This document shows, one piece after another, positions 1-11,500 of a DNA stretch of 64,000 bases. Position numbers and translations under genes: made by a program. The stretch lies in NCBI GenBank assembly GCA_052148435.1, contig JBKQIF010000044.1:1-64000 (forward strand), written 5' to 3'. The notes under the pieces are model-generated. The model saw nothing but the letters and a program-made list of their open reading frames with translations. It was not told the DNA's origin and searched no databases. The stretch's first letter is position 1. The number at the start of each line of letters is the position of its first letter. The DNA comes from JBEKYD01 sp052148435. GTDB taxonomy: Bacteria; Acidobacteriota; Terriglobia; Bryobacterales; Bryobacteraceae.

Positions 1-417
1 TCCGAAGACCTGGGCCTGGGCCAAACCGGCGTCATCCTGGCTGAGCTCCTCGGCCTGCCTCACGCCACGCTCATCCTGCACGTGGAAAAAACCGACACCG
101 GCCTCAACGTGAAGAGAGAACTGGAGGAAGGCTGGTTTCAGCAGATCGAGATGCCCACCCCCGCCGTGCTCACCATTCAGTCCGGCGGCAACAAGCTGCG
201 CTACGCCACCCTGATGGGCATCAAGAAGGCCAAGACCAAGGAAGTCCGGCGGATTTCGGCGCTGGACCTGGCGGTGGCTACGGGTTCGCCGGGCTTAGTG
301 TTGGAGCGGGTGTATCTGCCGGAGCGCAACAGGCGCACACAGCTCTTCGACGGGCCTCCCAAGGCGGCGGCAGCCCAGTTGGTGGAAAAACTCAGGTTCG
401 AGGCCCGGGTCATATGA
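1..417 (+). CDS. etfB: Electron transfer flavoprotein subunit beta, 3' part
   Basis: This is the last 138 residues of EtfB; the frame is open from base 1, so the gene begins outside the window. With EtfA it forms the cytoplasmic flavoprotein that takes electrons from acyl-CoA and related dehydrogenases to ETF:quinone oxidoreductase. The fragment keeps the AMP-binding GQTG turn (residues 7-10) and the conserved MGIKKAKTKEV stretch (about residues 72-82) typical of the C-terminal half. Its stop codon lies in an ATGA shared with the etfA start, so the two subunits should be translated together. The identification is firm; only the N-terminus is missing. Confidence 0.95.
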   Translation, partial: SEDLGLGQTGVILAELLGLPHATLILHVEKTDTGLNVKRELEEGWFQQIEMPTPAVLTIQSGGNKLRYATLMGIKKAKTKEVRRISALDLAVATGSPGLVLERVYLPERNRRTQLFDGPPKAAAAQLVEKLRFEARVI

Positions 418-1412
418 GCACAGCCATGAGTACGACCATCCTGGCCGTAATGGAGCAGCGCGGCGGCGCCTGGAACCCGATGTCATTTGAAACGCTGGCG
501 GCCGCGCAACAACTGGCGCCCGAGCTCGCCGGCACGGCGGCCGCAGTGGTGTTGGGACGCGGCATCGAAGCGCTGGCGGCCGAGTTGGCCGCGAAGCAAC
601 TGGCCGCGGTGTACGCCATCGAACACGATCTGCTGGCGAGCTATACACCGGATGCCTACGCGCTGGCGCTGGAGCAGTTGATCGCGCAAGTCAAGCCCGC
701 GGTCGTGCTCTTTCCGCACACCTACCGGGTGCGCGACTTTATGCCTAAGCTGGCTACCCGCCAGGGCAGGGTTGCGGTAACCGACGCCATCGCTCTGCGC
801 GTTGCCGATGGTGGCCAACTGGTGGCCGTGCGCCAACTCTTCCAGGGCAAGGTGAACGCAGACCTGCGCTTCACGGGCGGCGGCCCACACTTTGTTTCGT
901 TGCAGGCGGGTGCGTATCGCGCCGACCGGGTGACGGAGGGCAGCGCCCCGGTGGAAAGGTTCGTCCCGGTTATCGAGGCCTCCCAGGTGCGCACGCGGCC
1001 GCTCGAGCTCTTCCGCGCCGGGGAGCGCGCTGTGGACCTGACCGCGGCCGAGATCATCGTCTCGGTGGGCCGCGGCATCCAGGAAGCCGGCAACATCCCC
1101 ATGATCGAGAAACTGGCGGAAGCGCTGGGCGCGGAGCTGGCTGCCTCCCGCCCGATCTGCGACGCCGGCTGGCTGCCCATGGAGCGCCAGGTGGGCAGTT
1201 CCGGGCAGACGGTTGCCCCGAAGCTATACCTGGCGGTGGGAATCTCCGGAGCGATCCAACACCTGGTGGGCATGAAGGGATCGCGCACCGTGGTGGCCAT
1301 CAACAAAGACCCCAACGCACCCATTTTTGAAGTGGCGGATTACGGAATTGTGGGCGATCTCTTTCAGGTGGTTCCAGCGTTGACCGAAGCGATCCGGAAG
1401 GGGAAACAATAG
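414..1412 (+). CDS. etfA: Electron transfer flavoprotein subunit alpha
   Basis: EtfA of 332 residues, a normal family length. The C-terminal half (about residues 205-325) is the FAD-binding domain, with VGISGAIQH near residue 273 and the INKDPNAPIF segment that contacts the flavin, both hallmarks of EtfA. The N-terminal half is the less conserved Rossmann-like domain. The start overlaps the etfB stop by four bases (ATGA). A second ATG three codons in is an alternative start. There is no ETF dehydrogenase or acyl-CoA dehydrogenase in view, so the electron donor cannot be named from context. Confidence 0.97.
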   Translation: MSTAMSTTILAVMEQRGGAWNPMSFETLAAAQQLAPELAGTAAAVVLGRGIEALAAELAAKQLAAVYAIEHDLLASYTPDAYALALEQLIAQVKPAVVLFPHTYRVRDFMPKLATRQGRVAVTDAIALRVADGGQLVAVRQLFQGKVNADLRFTGGGPHFVSLQAGAYRADRVTEGSAPVERFVPVIEASQVRTRPLELFRAGERAVDLTAAEIIVSVGRGIQEAGNIPMIEKLAEALGAELAASRPICDAGWLPMERQVGSSGQTVAPKLYLAVGISGAIQHLVGMKGSRTVVAINKDPNAPIFEVADYGIVGDLFQVVPALTEAIRKGKQ

Positions 1413-1556
1413 GCCGTTTGTAAGCTGACGGAATTGGCTAAGAGGGCTGCATTGAAGCCAAAGACCTCCTGGTCCGGCCAGAGTGCATTGTAAGCACCGT
1501 CCGGAGCGTTCGTCAGGGCTGGGCAGATACTGGAGCCTCGCCATGGGCTGCACTTT

Positions 1557-2054
1557 TCAGAGTCCGAACGCGGCCGGGTATCTGACCTTGCCGTGAATCC
1601 CATCCAAAGCACCGGGGCTGAGTTCGTTTGCCATGAAAGCCTCCGGAGGGAACGGGCTTTCAAGAGAGCGTGCTTTCTCATTTGAAAAGCCGAAGCGCGG
1701 GTAATAATCGGTATGGCCGAGAACGATGACGATATGCTCGCCCTGCCGCCGCAATAAATCCAGGCCATGCCGAATCAGTCGGCCGCCGACACCCTGACGC
1801 TGACATTCGGATAACACGGCCATTGGGGCCAGCGCCACTGCCGCGATCGAGCGGCCGTCTGCCTCAATCGACATCCGACTGAATAGGATATGTCCGACTG
1901 CGCGCTTGCCCAACTCTGCCACGAGCGATACGAGCACGACGCCCTCGATGCGCAAGCTGTCGACCAAGTCACCTTCGTCCGAGCGGCCAAAAGCGGCCTC
2001 GTTGATTGAGTGGACCACCAGCCGGTCCTCCGTGGTTTCGTGACGGATGGTCAG
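1557..2054 (-). CDS. GNAT family N-acetyltransferase, probable CTG start
   Basis: Acetyl-CoA-dependent acetyltransferase of the YhbS-like GNAT type. The acetyl-CoA loop QRQGVGGRLI and the following YYPRFGF block are clear. The first standard start (GTG at 2018) gives 153 residues but cuts into the conserved N-terminal strand. The frame continues upstream with sense codons that read like the normal family N-terminus (TIRHETTEDRLVVHSINEA), beginning at a CTG codon at 2054-2052. A GGAG motif lies five bases before that CTG. I therefore propose the CTG start, giving 165 residues. The substrate is unknown. Confidence 0.8.
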   Translation of the reverse strand: MTIRHETTEDRLVVHSINEAAFGRSDEGDLVDSLRIEGVVLVSLVAELGKRAVGHILFSRMSIEADGRSIAAVALAPMAVLSECQRQGVGGRLIRHGLDLLRRQGEHIVIVLGHTDYYPRFGFSNEKARSLESPFPPEAFMANELSPGALDGIHGKVRYPAAFGL

Positions 2055-2129
2055 ATTCTCTCCTGGGTGCCTGGATGCGATGTAACGCCTTTCAGGGCGC
2101 TTCCTCGATCGGGGGACGCTACGGGCGCG

Positions 2130-4568
<2,439 letters not shown>

Positions 4569-4578
4569 AGGAATCGAA

Positions 4579-5697
4579 TCAGATCCTCATGGGCATGACC
4601 ACATAGCGGTATTGATCCACCACGGTGTCGCCCGCCGGACGCAACTCGCCGGCGCTTTTTTGATCCTTCAACTGAAATTCGACTCGGTCCTGTGAGATCA
4701 CACGCAGGAAGTCGAGCAGATACTGGGCATTAAACCCGATCTCGAGGTCCGGGCCGGTGTACTCGGCGGATACGCTCTCCTCGCTTTCTCCCATTTCCAC
4801 CGAGGACGAAAATATGCGCACTTCTCCGCTTACAAATTGCACGCGGATGGCGCGCGAGCGCTCATCGGCGAACTGCGCGACGCGCTCGATGGCGGAACGG
4901 ATTTCGGCTTTTTCGAGTGTGGCAACGTGGATATGATCTTTGGGCAGCACACGCTCATAATCCGGAAAGTTGCCGGGCAGTTTGCGCGTCAGCAGCAGAC
5001 GATGGCCAACTTGAAAGAAAAGGTGATTGTCGTCACCGGAAAACAATGCCATGGCTCCATCGCCCGCATCGTCGGCCAATTTGGCCAATTCTCCCATGGC
5101 TTTCTTGGGAATCAGCGCGCGTAAGGGTTGGTCCACGGTTCCGCTCTCGGCGGGAGGCACCTGCACATACGCCAGGCGATGGCCGTCGGTGGCTACCATG
5201 ATCAAACCTTCCGGGCGCAACAAGAGCAGAGCCCCGCTCAAGGTGAAACGCGATTCTTCCATCGAAATGGCAAAACCGGTGCGCGCTATCATCGACGCCA
5301 GTGTTTTCACCGGCACCTGTGCAACCACCGGCGGGGTTTGCGGGAGTTCGGGAAAACTGTCACGGGACATACCGGCAATTCGCGTCCGCGAGCGACCGCT
5401 GGTAATGCTTGCCCAATGGTTCTCCAGAAACTTCATCTGGATATCGCCCTCCGGCAACAGGCGAACGAAGTCCAGCAGTTTGCGCGCCGGTACGGTACCG
5501 GACCCTTCTTTTTTCACCCGTGCCGGGCAGGAACAGCGAATCCCCAACTCCAGGTCGGTCGCCGTCAAAGTTATCCGGTCGGCGGTAGCTTCCATCAGTA
5601 CGTTCGACAGGATCGGAATCGTGGTCTTCTTCTCGACAACGCCTTGCGACAGGCTCAGCTCTCGCACCAACTCCGCCTTGCTGACAGTGAATTCCAT
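4579..5697 (-). CDS. dnaN: DNA polymerase III subunit beta (sliding clamp)
   Basis: Beta clamp of 372 residues, the standard size, made of three repeated clamp folds. The N-terminal MEFTVSKAELVREL and the block TTIPILSNVL are typical, as is the C-terminal VVMPMRI ending that helps form the hydrophobic pocket for clamp-binding peptides. It tethers DNA polymerase III (dnaE lies in this window) to DNA. The gene follows dnaA on the same strand after an AT-rich spacer of 245 bases and precedes gyrB by ten bases. Confidence 0.98.
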   Translation of the reverse strand: MEFTVSKAELVRELSLSQGVVEKKTTIPILSNVLMEATADRITLTATDLELGIRCSCPARVKKEGSGTVPARKLLDFVRLLPEGDIQMKFLENHWASITSGRSRTRIAGMSRDSFPELPQTPPVVAQVPVKTLASMIARTGFAISMEESRFTLSGALLLLRPEGLIMVATDGHRLAYVQVPPAESGTVDQPLRALIPKKAMGELAKLADDAGDGAMALFSGDDNHLFFQVGHRLLLTRKLPGNFPDYERVLPKDHIHVATLEKAEIRSAIERVAQFADERSRAIRVQFVSGEVRIFSSSVEMGESEESVSAEYTGPDLEIGFNAQYLLDFLRVISQDRVEFQLKDQKSAGELRPAGDTVVDQYRYVVMPMRI

Positions 5698-5942
5698 AGT
5701 GCCTCGGCTCTTACTATTGCTAACTGTACAAGTCCAGAGAAATTAAACCGTATTCATCGGGCCTGTGCAAATTGTTGAAGACTACCTAAATTATACTAAA
5801 TTCAACCACTTTTGGCTAGTTGAACTTGTGCATTGGGGCGTGCATAGCGGGCTAGTTCCGGTGCAAATTCGTCCTCGGCTGAGGTTCTTCCTCAATTTCC
5901 GAAGAAGGCTCTTCAATGGCATTGTGCAAAACAAGCATAAAG
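5698..5942. other. Candidate replication origin (dnaA-dnaN spacer)
   Basis: The 245-base spacer between dnaA and dnaN is visibly AT-rich beside its GC-rich neighbours, especially around 5776-5815. TGTGCA occurs in the same orientation at 5764, 5827 and 5923, and again at 5966 just inside dnaA. The copy at 5923-5931, read on the minus strand, is TTTTGCACA, one base from the DnaA-box consensus TTATNCACA. GTGCAAATT is repeated at 5765 and 5861. Origins commonly lie beside dnaA, and the nearby parAB-parS fits. No perfect DnaA box was found, so the call is tentative; the region upstream of dnaA is the alternative. Confidence 0.45.
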
Positions 5943-7253
5943 TCATTGTAATGAGTCCATTAAACTGTGCAGTAACCTGTTCAATTCCGGATCATGATGA
6001 CGGTCCTTATCAATTTTGTTTATGGAATGGATCACAGTGGTGTGATGCTTGCCGCCAAAAGCCCTCCCGATCTCGGGCAGCGAGGCGCTGGTTAGTTCCT
6101 TAACCAGGTACATTGCCACCTGGCGGGGATAAACCACCTTCCGCATGTTGCTGCGCTCCTTGAGTTGGCTTTGCTTGATCTGGAAGCGTTCCGCCACGGC
6201 TTTCTGGATGGCGTCGATACTCACTCTGCGGTCGGGCACGTGCACCATGTGCTTGAGGACCTGCTGCGCCATGGCAACGCTTACGGGGGTCCCGGTGAGA
6301 GACGAATAAGCAATCAATTTGACCAGCGCACCCTCCAACTCGCGCACGTTCGATTTGGTCTTGGACGCCATAAACGAGCGCACGTCGTCGGGCAGTTTGA
6401 AGCCTTCGGCCTCTGATTTCTTATCCAGGATGGCCATTTTGGTTTCGAGATCCGGTGGTTGAATATCGGCCAGTAGTCCCCACTCGAAGCGGGACCGCAA
6501 ACGCTCCAGCAGACCCGGGATTTCCTTAGGAGGCGAGTCGCTCGACAGCACGATCTGTTTCTGATGCTCGTGCAGTTCATTAAAGGTGTGGAAAAATTCC
6601 TCCTGTGTGCGTTCCTTGTTGCCGAGTAATTGGATGTCGTCGATCAACAGCACGTCGACTTCGCGATAGCGCTTATGAAATTGAGGCATTCGTTCGTTGC
6701 GGATGCAGGCGATCATTTCATTCATAAAGCGTTCGCTGGAGGTATAGATCACACGCATGGAACCGAACCTCTGCATCAGTTCCCGGCCGATGGCGTGCAT
6801 CAGGTGAGTCTTCCCCATACCCACTCCGCCGTAAATAAAGAGCGGGTTATAGCTGCGCGAAGGGTTGGTGGCTACCGAGCGCGCGGCCGCATGCGCGAAC
6901 TGATTGCAGGCGCCCACTACGAATGAGTCGAAGGTGAACTTGGGATTGAGCGTGGAATCGGCGAGCTCCATATCCCCCGTTTCCAGCGCTGCCAGAGCCT
7001 GATTCCTGGCACCGCGGGGCGGCTCCGGCTCGTATCGGATCTTGCGCACCGGCAGGGCGAGTTGCCGGATGGATTGATCGACCAGTTTGGAAAACTCAGT
7101 TTCGAGCCAGGTGCGGGTTTCGACATCCGGAACCGACACCACCAGAGTATCTGTCTCCATACCTAGAAACGCCGTGCCCGTCAGCCAATTCCGATATGCA
7201 TCGGCGCCGATTTTGCTTTGCAGTTCGTGCCGGATTTGGTCCCAAAGGTTCAT
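5943..7253 (-). CDS. dnaA: Chromosomal replication initiator protein DnaA
   Basis: AAA+ initiator that binds DnaA boxes and melts the origin. Domain I is at residues 1-80, followed by a short linker. The AAA+ domain has the Walker A motif GGVGMGKT (about residue 140) and Walker B VLLIDDIQLL (about residue 198). The C-terminal DNA-binding domain has the DnaA signature GGKHHTTVIHS near residue 405. I start it at the ATG giving MNLWDQIRHEL (436 residues), because that matches the family N-terminus; an in-frame start four codons upstream adds MCNK. Two DnaA-box-like sites lie just upstream. Confidence 0.98.
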   Translation of the reverse strand: MNLWDQIRHELQSKIGADAYRNWLTGTAFLGMETDTLVVSVPDVETRTWLETEFSKLVDQSIRQLALPVRKIRYEPEPPRGARNQALAALETGDMELADSTLNPKFTFDSFVVGACNQFAHAAARSVATNPSRSYNPLFIYGGVGMGKTHLMHAIGRELMQRFGSMRVIYTSSERFMNEMIACIRNERMPQFHKRYREVDVLLIDDIQLLGNKERTQEEFFHTFNELHEHQKQIVLSSDSPPKEIPGLLERLRSRFEWGLLADIQPPDLETKMAILDKKSEAEGFKLPDDVRSFMASKTKSNVRELEGALVKLIAYSSLTGTPVSVAMAQQVLKHMVHVPDRRVSIDAIQKAVAERFQIKQSQLKERSNMRKVVYPRQVAMYLVKELTSASLPEIGRAFGGKHHTTVIHSINKIDKDRHHDPELNRLLHSLMDSLQ

Positions 7254-7277
7254 TTTATTACACACGAAATCGGCAAT

Positions 7278-7297
7278 TTTTCCACAACTTTTTCACA
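7278..7297. promoter_or_regulatory. Pair of DnaA-box-like sites upstream of dnaA
   Basis: TTTTCCACA (7278-7286) and TTTTTCACA (7289-7297) each differ from the consensus TTATNCACA only at the third base. They stand 11 bases apart and 25-44 bases upstream of the dnaA start. This position is typical of boxes through which DnaA represses its own transcription, and they could also contribute to an origin. The matches are imperfect, so the role is inferred. Confidence 0.45.
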
Positions 7298-7474
7298 AAA
7301 TTGCGAGATCGTTACGTGCCGACTAAAAAGAACCAGTAGCAGGGTGTCTAGGGAGTCGCGGACGCGGACATCAGGGGCACTCGCTTGCCGGTCAATCGAA
7401 AGTAGTCTAGCACAGCGGAAGAGCTTCGTCGCAAGTTTATAAATCGTTTCAATAGAACGAGATATGTGTAACGT

Positions 7475-7504
7475 TTGACAGCGCTTATGTTTGTAAGGGA
7501 CAAT
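7475..7504 (+). promoter_or_regulatory. Probable promoter of tRNA-Gly
   Basis: A consensus -35 TTGACA (7475-7480) and a -10-like GACAAT (7499-7504) are separated by 18 bases. The tRNA begins 17 bases after the -10, leaving room for a short 5' leader. The -35 is perfect and the -10 matches four of six bases. Confidence 0.5.
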
Positions 7505-7521
7505 GGAGATTGTTTTGAAGG

Positions 7522-7597
7522 GCGGGAGTAACTCAGCTGGTAGAGTGCGACCTTGCCAAGGTCGATGTCGCGGGTTCGAATCCCGTCTCCCGCTCCA
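7522..7597 (+). tRNA. tRNA-Gly (anticodon GCC)
   Basis: A 76-base cloverleaf with CCA encoded in the DNA. The acceptor arms GCGGGAG and CTCCCGC pair fully. The D-loop, the anticodon GCC at 7555-7557 and the T-arm GGGTTCGAATCCC are all present. It lies between dnaA and a gene for an exported protein whose start codon follows 18 bases after the tRNA. Confidence 0.97.
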
Positions 7598-7615
7598 GTC
7601 ATCCCTCCTACTGTC

Positions 7616-8260
7616 ATGACCAATAGCTTCTCAATTTCTTTGCTCGCCGCTGGATTGTTTGTGCTTGTACCGGCTGCGGCCCAGGATTATCGGCTGGAGC
7701 CGATGGCGAGTGCCGCGCCCGACCTGCCGGCTGGTTTTGCGGCGGTGATTTCTGCCCAAGGTTACCGTGTGGAAGGCGCGCACGGAGCATGGTGCGAGGC
7801 GTGGTTCCGGCAGTCGATCCCGACGGGCGCCAAGGCGGCCGACGACTCCATCACCCTGCCGATTGCCCAGGGAACGCTGCTGGGGGTAATTCGGTTCCCG
7901 GGGCAAGGAAGCGATCGCCGCGGCCAGACCATCAAGGCGGGGCTATATACGCTCCGGTACAGCACCTACCCGTCCGACGGCGCTCATCAGGGTGTGGCTC
8001 CGCAGCGGGATTTTGCCCTGCTCACCCCGATCGCCGCGGACAAGGATCCGGCTGCGCTACCGGCCTTTGAGGAGTTGGTGGGGTGGAGCAGGAAAGCCTC
8101 CGGCACCCCGCACCCGGCCGTGCTGTCTTTGGAAGTACCCGCTGCCGGTACCAACTTCCCAGCCGTTACCAAAGAAGGCGACAACCCCGATTGGGTTCTG
8201 AACGTTAAAGTCGGCGATCTGCCGATAGCAATCATCCTGGTCGGCAAGGTCAGCGGTTGA
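7616..8260 (+). CDS. Exported protein of unknown function
   Basis: 214 residues with a signal peptide (a hydrophobic run, then PAAAQ at about residues 19-23), so probably exported. The mature part looks like a compact beta-rich domain with the segment GLYTLRYSTYPSDGAHQ. I recognise no catalytic motif. The frame is open further upstream, but that part overlaps tRNA-Gly, so the ATG at 7616 is the sensible start. No function can be assigned. Confidence 0.75.
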   Translation: MTNSFSISLLAAGLFVLVPAAAQDYRLEPMASAAPDLPAGFAAVISAQGYRVEGAHGAWCEAWFRQSIPTGAKAADDSITLPIAQGTLLGVIRFPGQGSDRRGQTIKAGLYTLRYSTYPSDGAHQGVAPQRDFALLTPIAADKDPAALPAFEELVGWSRKASGTPHPAVLSLEVPAAGTNFPAVTKEGDNPDWVLNVKVGDLPIAIILVGKVSG

Positions 8261-8303
8261 AGCGGAACGGGGCCGCTGGGGTTACACTGGGTTTGGAGAG
8301 TTC

Positions 8304-8573
8304 ATGCCGGACGACAACAACGGTTCCAAACCTGCTACGAAGGCCGATCTGGCTGCTCTGGAGAACCGTCTCGTAGAAGTCGTGCGAGACTCGCAAACCG
8401 AGATTCTACGCGCGTTCGAACGCTACGCCTCCAGCGAGCAAATCAAGTTCCGAAGGCTGCAGGCGGATCTTTCGAACGTGGATGCGTCGACGGACCGCCG
8501 GTTGGAGATCGTCGAGCAGCGTTTGCTCGAGATTGAAAAGAAGCTCCTTATGAGGCCTCCGGAAGCGGCCTGA
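8304..8573 (+). CDS. Small coiled-coil protein of unknown function
   Basis: 89 residues, highly charged and without a signal peptide. From residue 13 the sequence shows heptad-like spacing of hydrophobic residues (TKADLAALENRLVEV and RLEIVEQRLLEIEKKL), which suggests a helical coiled coil. GGAGAG lies just before the ATG. It is convergent with dnaE, whose stop is ten bases away. The function is unknown. Confidence 0.65.
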   Translation: MPDDNNGSKPATKADLAALENRLVEVVRDSQTEILRAFERYASSEQIKFRRLQADLSNVDASTDRRLEIVEQRLLEIEKKLLMRPPEAA

Positions 8574-8583
8574 GGCTCTCGCT

Positions 8584-11500
8584 CTACCCGGCCAATTTCT
8601 CAATGGCTTGAGCGCCGCAGATGGCTTCGACGGCGGCACGGAATTCCTTGTCGGGTTTGACTTTCATGCCGACGTCGAGCAGGACCGAAAAATCCCGTGG
8701 CAACTCGAGGCGGAGGCGCACCTGGGTGGGGCCCGGCTTGCGCTGGAATAACTCGCTTAGAGCGGCGGCCCGATCGGATTTCCCGTTACCCTGAATTCCG
8801 TTCGGTCCCAACCAGATGCGGATCGAGATGACGGATGGCGTGTCGATGCGCGCGTTATCGAGCGCAACCAGGTCCTGAACGGAGATCTTGGGCGGTGCGT
8901 TGTCTTCGGGCAGGACTTGGCCTCGGATCAGCACCGCCTGGTCCTCAGCCACTTCCGCGGCGAGGCGTTCGTAATTGTTGGCGAAGATCATCCCGTCGAG
9001 GGTGCCGCCGCGGTCCTCTATGGTCATGGCGACCCAGGGTTTGCCCTCGCGGTTGCGCTTCCGGGTGATGCCGGTCAGCACGCCGCAGAGGACCACATCG
9101 GCGCCTTTGCCGAGGCCTTCCAGGGAGCCGGAGTCGTGCGTGGCCAATTCGGCGATCTTGTCGGCATAGCGATCGAGGGGATGGCCGGTCACCCAGAAGC
9201 CGAGGAGTTCCTTCTCGAAGGCAAGCTTCTCCTTGTCGGTCCAATCGGGGACGCTGGGAAGCGGCGCGTAGTGGGCCTCGGCTTCCTCGCCCGCCAGCAT
9301 TTCGCCGAACAGGCCGACCTGGCCGCTCTGGCGGTCGCGCTGCGCCCTTTGGCCGGACTCCATGGCGGATTCCAGCACCGCGAACTTCTGCGCGCGGGCG
9401 CCTTCCAGCGTGTCCATGGCGCCGGCCTTGACGAGGCTTTCGATCATGCGCCGGTTGACCGCGCCGGAATCCACCTTGTCGCAGAACTGATAGAGCGAGC
9501 GGAAGGACGCTAATTCTTCGCGCGCCTTGCCAATGGCCTCCACGGCCGATTGCCCCACGTTTTTCACCGCGCCCAGGCCGAAGCGGATGGCGGCGCCATC
9601 CGGCGTGAAACTCCACTCCGACGAATTCACGTCGGGCGGGAGAATGGTGATGCCCATGGCCCGGCATTCGTTGATGTACTTCACCACTTTGGCGGTGTTG
9701 CCGGTTTCGGAAGTGAGCAGCGCGGCCATGAAGTCCACCGGATAGTGCGCCTTCAGATATGCCGTCACGTAGGCCAGGTAGGCGTAGGCGGCCGAATGCG
9801 ACTTGTTGAAGCCATAACCGGCGAACTGTTCCATCAGGTCGAAGATTTTCTCGACCTTTCTTTGAGGCAGGTTGCGCGCGAGGGCGCCCTGCACGAAACG
9901 CTCCCGCTGTTTGGCCATCTCTTCGAGCTTTTTCTTGCCCATGGCGCGGCGCAGCAGATCGGCGTCGCCCAGCGAGTAGCCGGCCAGGCGGTTGGAGATT
10001 TGCATCACCTGCTCCTGGTAGACGATCACGCCGTAGGTCTCCTCCAGCAACTCCTTCAGCTCCGGGAGATCGTACTGCACCGCCTTGCGGCCCCATTTGC
10101 GCTCGATGAAATCGTCCACCATGCCGCCCTGGATGGGACCGGGCCGATACAGAGCGTTCAGAGCCGTCAGGTCCTCCAGCCGGCTGGGCTGATAGCGCAG
10201 GAGGATATCTTTCATACCGGCGGATTCGAACTGGAAGACTCCGGAAGTGAATCCCTTGCAGAAGATGTCGTAGGTGGCCTTATCGTTCAGGGGCAGATCC
10301 TCGGGAACCAGGTCGACGCCGTGCCGCTTCTTGATCAGGCGCAGCGCGTCCTGAATCAGGGTGAGCGTGGTCAAGCCCAGGAAGTCCATTTTGAGGAGCT
10401 GGAGCTTTTCGAGGCCGCTCATATCGAATTGGGTCACAATTTCGTCGCGGTTGGTCTTGTAGAGCGGGACCAGTTCGGTGAGCGGTTGCGGCGAGATCAC
10501 CACGCCTGCGGCATGCACCGAACAGTTGCGGGCCAGACCTTCGAGGCGCCGGGCGACTTTCAGCACATCGTCGACGCGCGGATCTTTCTTGGCGGCTTCG
10601 GCGAAGCCAGGCTCCTGCTTCATGGCGTCTTCGAGCGTGATGTTGAGGACGCCCGGCACCAACTTGGTGAGGCGCTCGACGTCGGCGAAGGGCATCTCCA
10701 GCACGCGGCCGACGTCTTTGATGGCCGCGCGGGCGCCCAGGGTGTTGAAGGTGATGATCTGGGCGACCTGTTCGCGGCCGTATTTTTCGGTGACGTACTG
10801 GATCACCTCGCCGCGGCGGTTCATGCAGAAATCCACGTCGATATCGGGCATGCTGACGCGCTCCGGATTGAGGAAGCGCTCGAATAGCAGCCCGTACTGA
10901 AGTGGGTCGATATCGGTGATCGCCATGGCGTAACCGACCAGGCTGCCGGCGGCGGATCCCCGCCCCGGGCCGACCGGAATCCCTTTGGATTTGGCGTAGC
11001 GGATGAAGTCCCAGACGATCAGAAAATAGCCCGAGAACTGCATTTTCTGAATCATCTGGATTTCGCGGTCGAGGCGTTCGTTGTATTCCGCCAGGTCGTG
11101 TTTGAGACCGCCCTGCGCGCGCATAGCCTCCAGCCTCGGCCGCCGCTTCTCGAAACCCTGCCGCGCGATGTACTCGAAGTAGGTATCCGCCGAGTGGCTC
11201 TCCGGCACGTCGAACTTCGGGAACGGTTCTTTCACCTGCTCCAGGTTCACGTGGCAGCGATCGGCGATTTCCCCGGTGCGGTCCAGGGCGTCTTCCAGTT
11301 CGCCGAAAAGCTCCATCATTTCGGCCCTCGACTTCAGGTAAAAGTCGGCCGTGTTCCAACGCATGCGGTTTGGGTCGTTGAAGAACTTACCGGTCTGAAT
11401 GCAAAGCAGGATTTCGTGCGCGCGCGCGTCGTCGCGGCGGAGATAGTGCGAATCGTTGGTGGCGACGAGTTTGAGGCCGGTCTCCTGCGACAGCCGGTTC

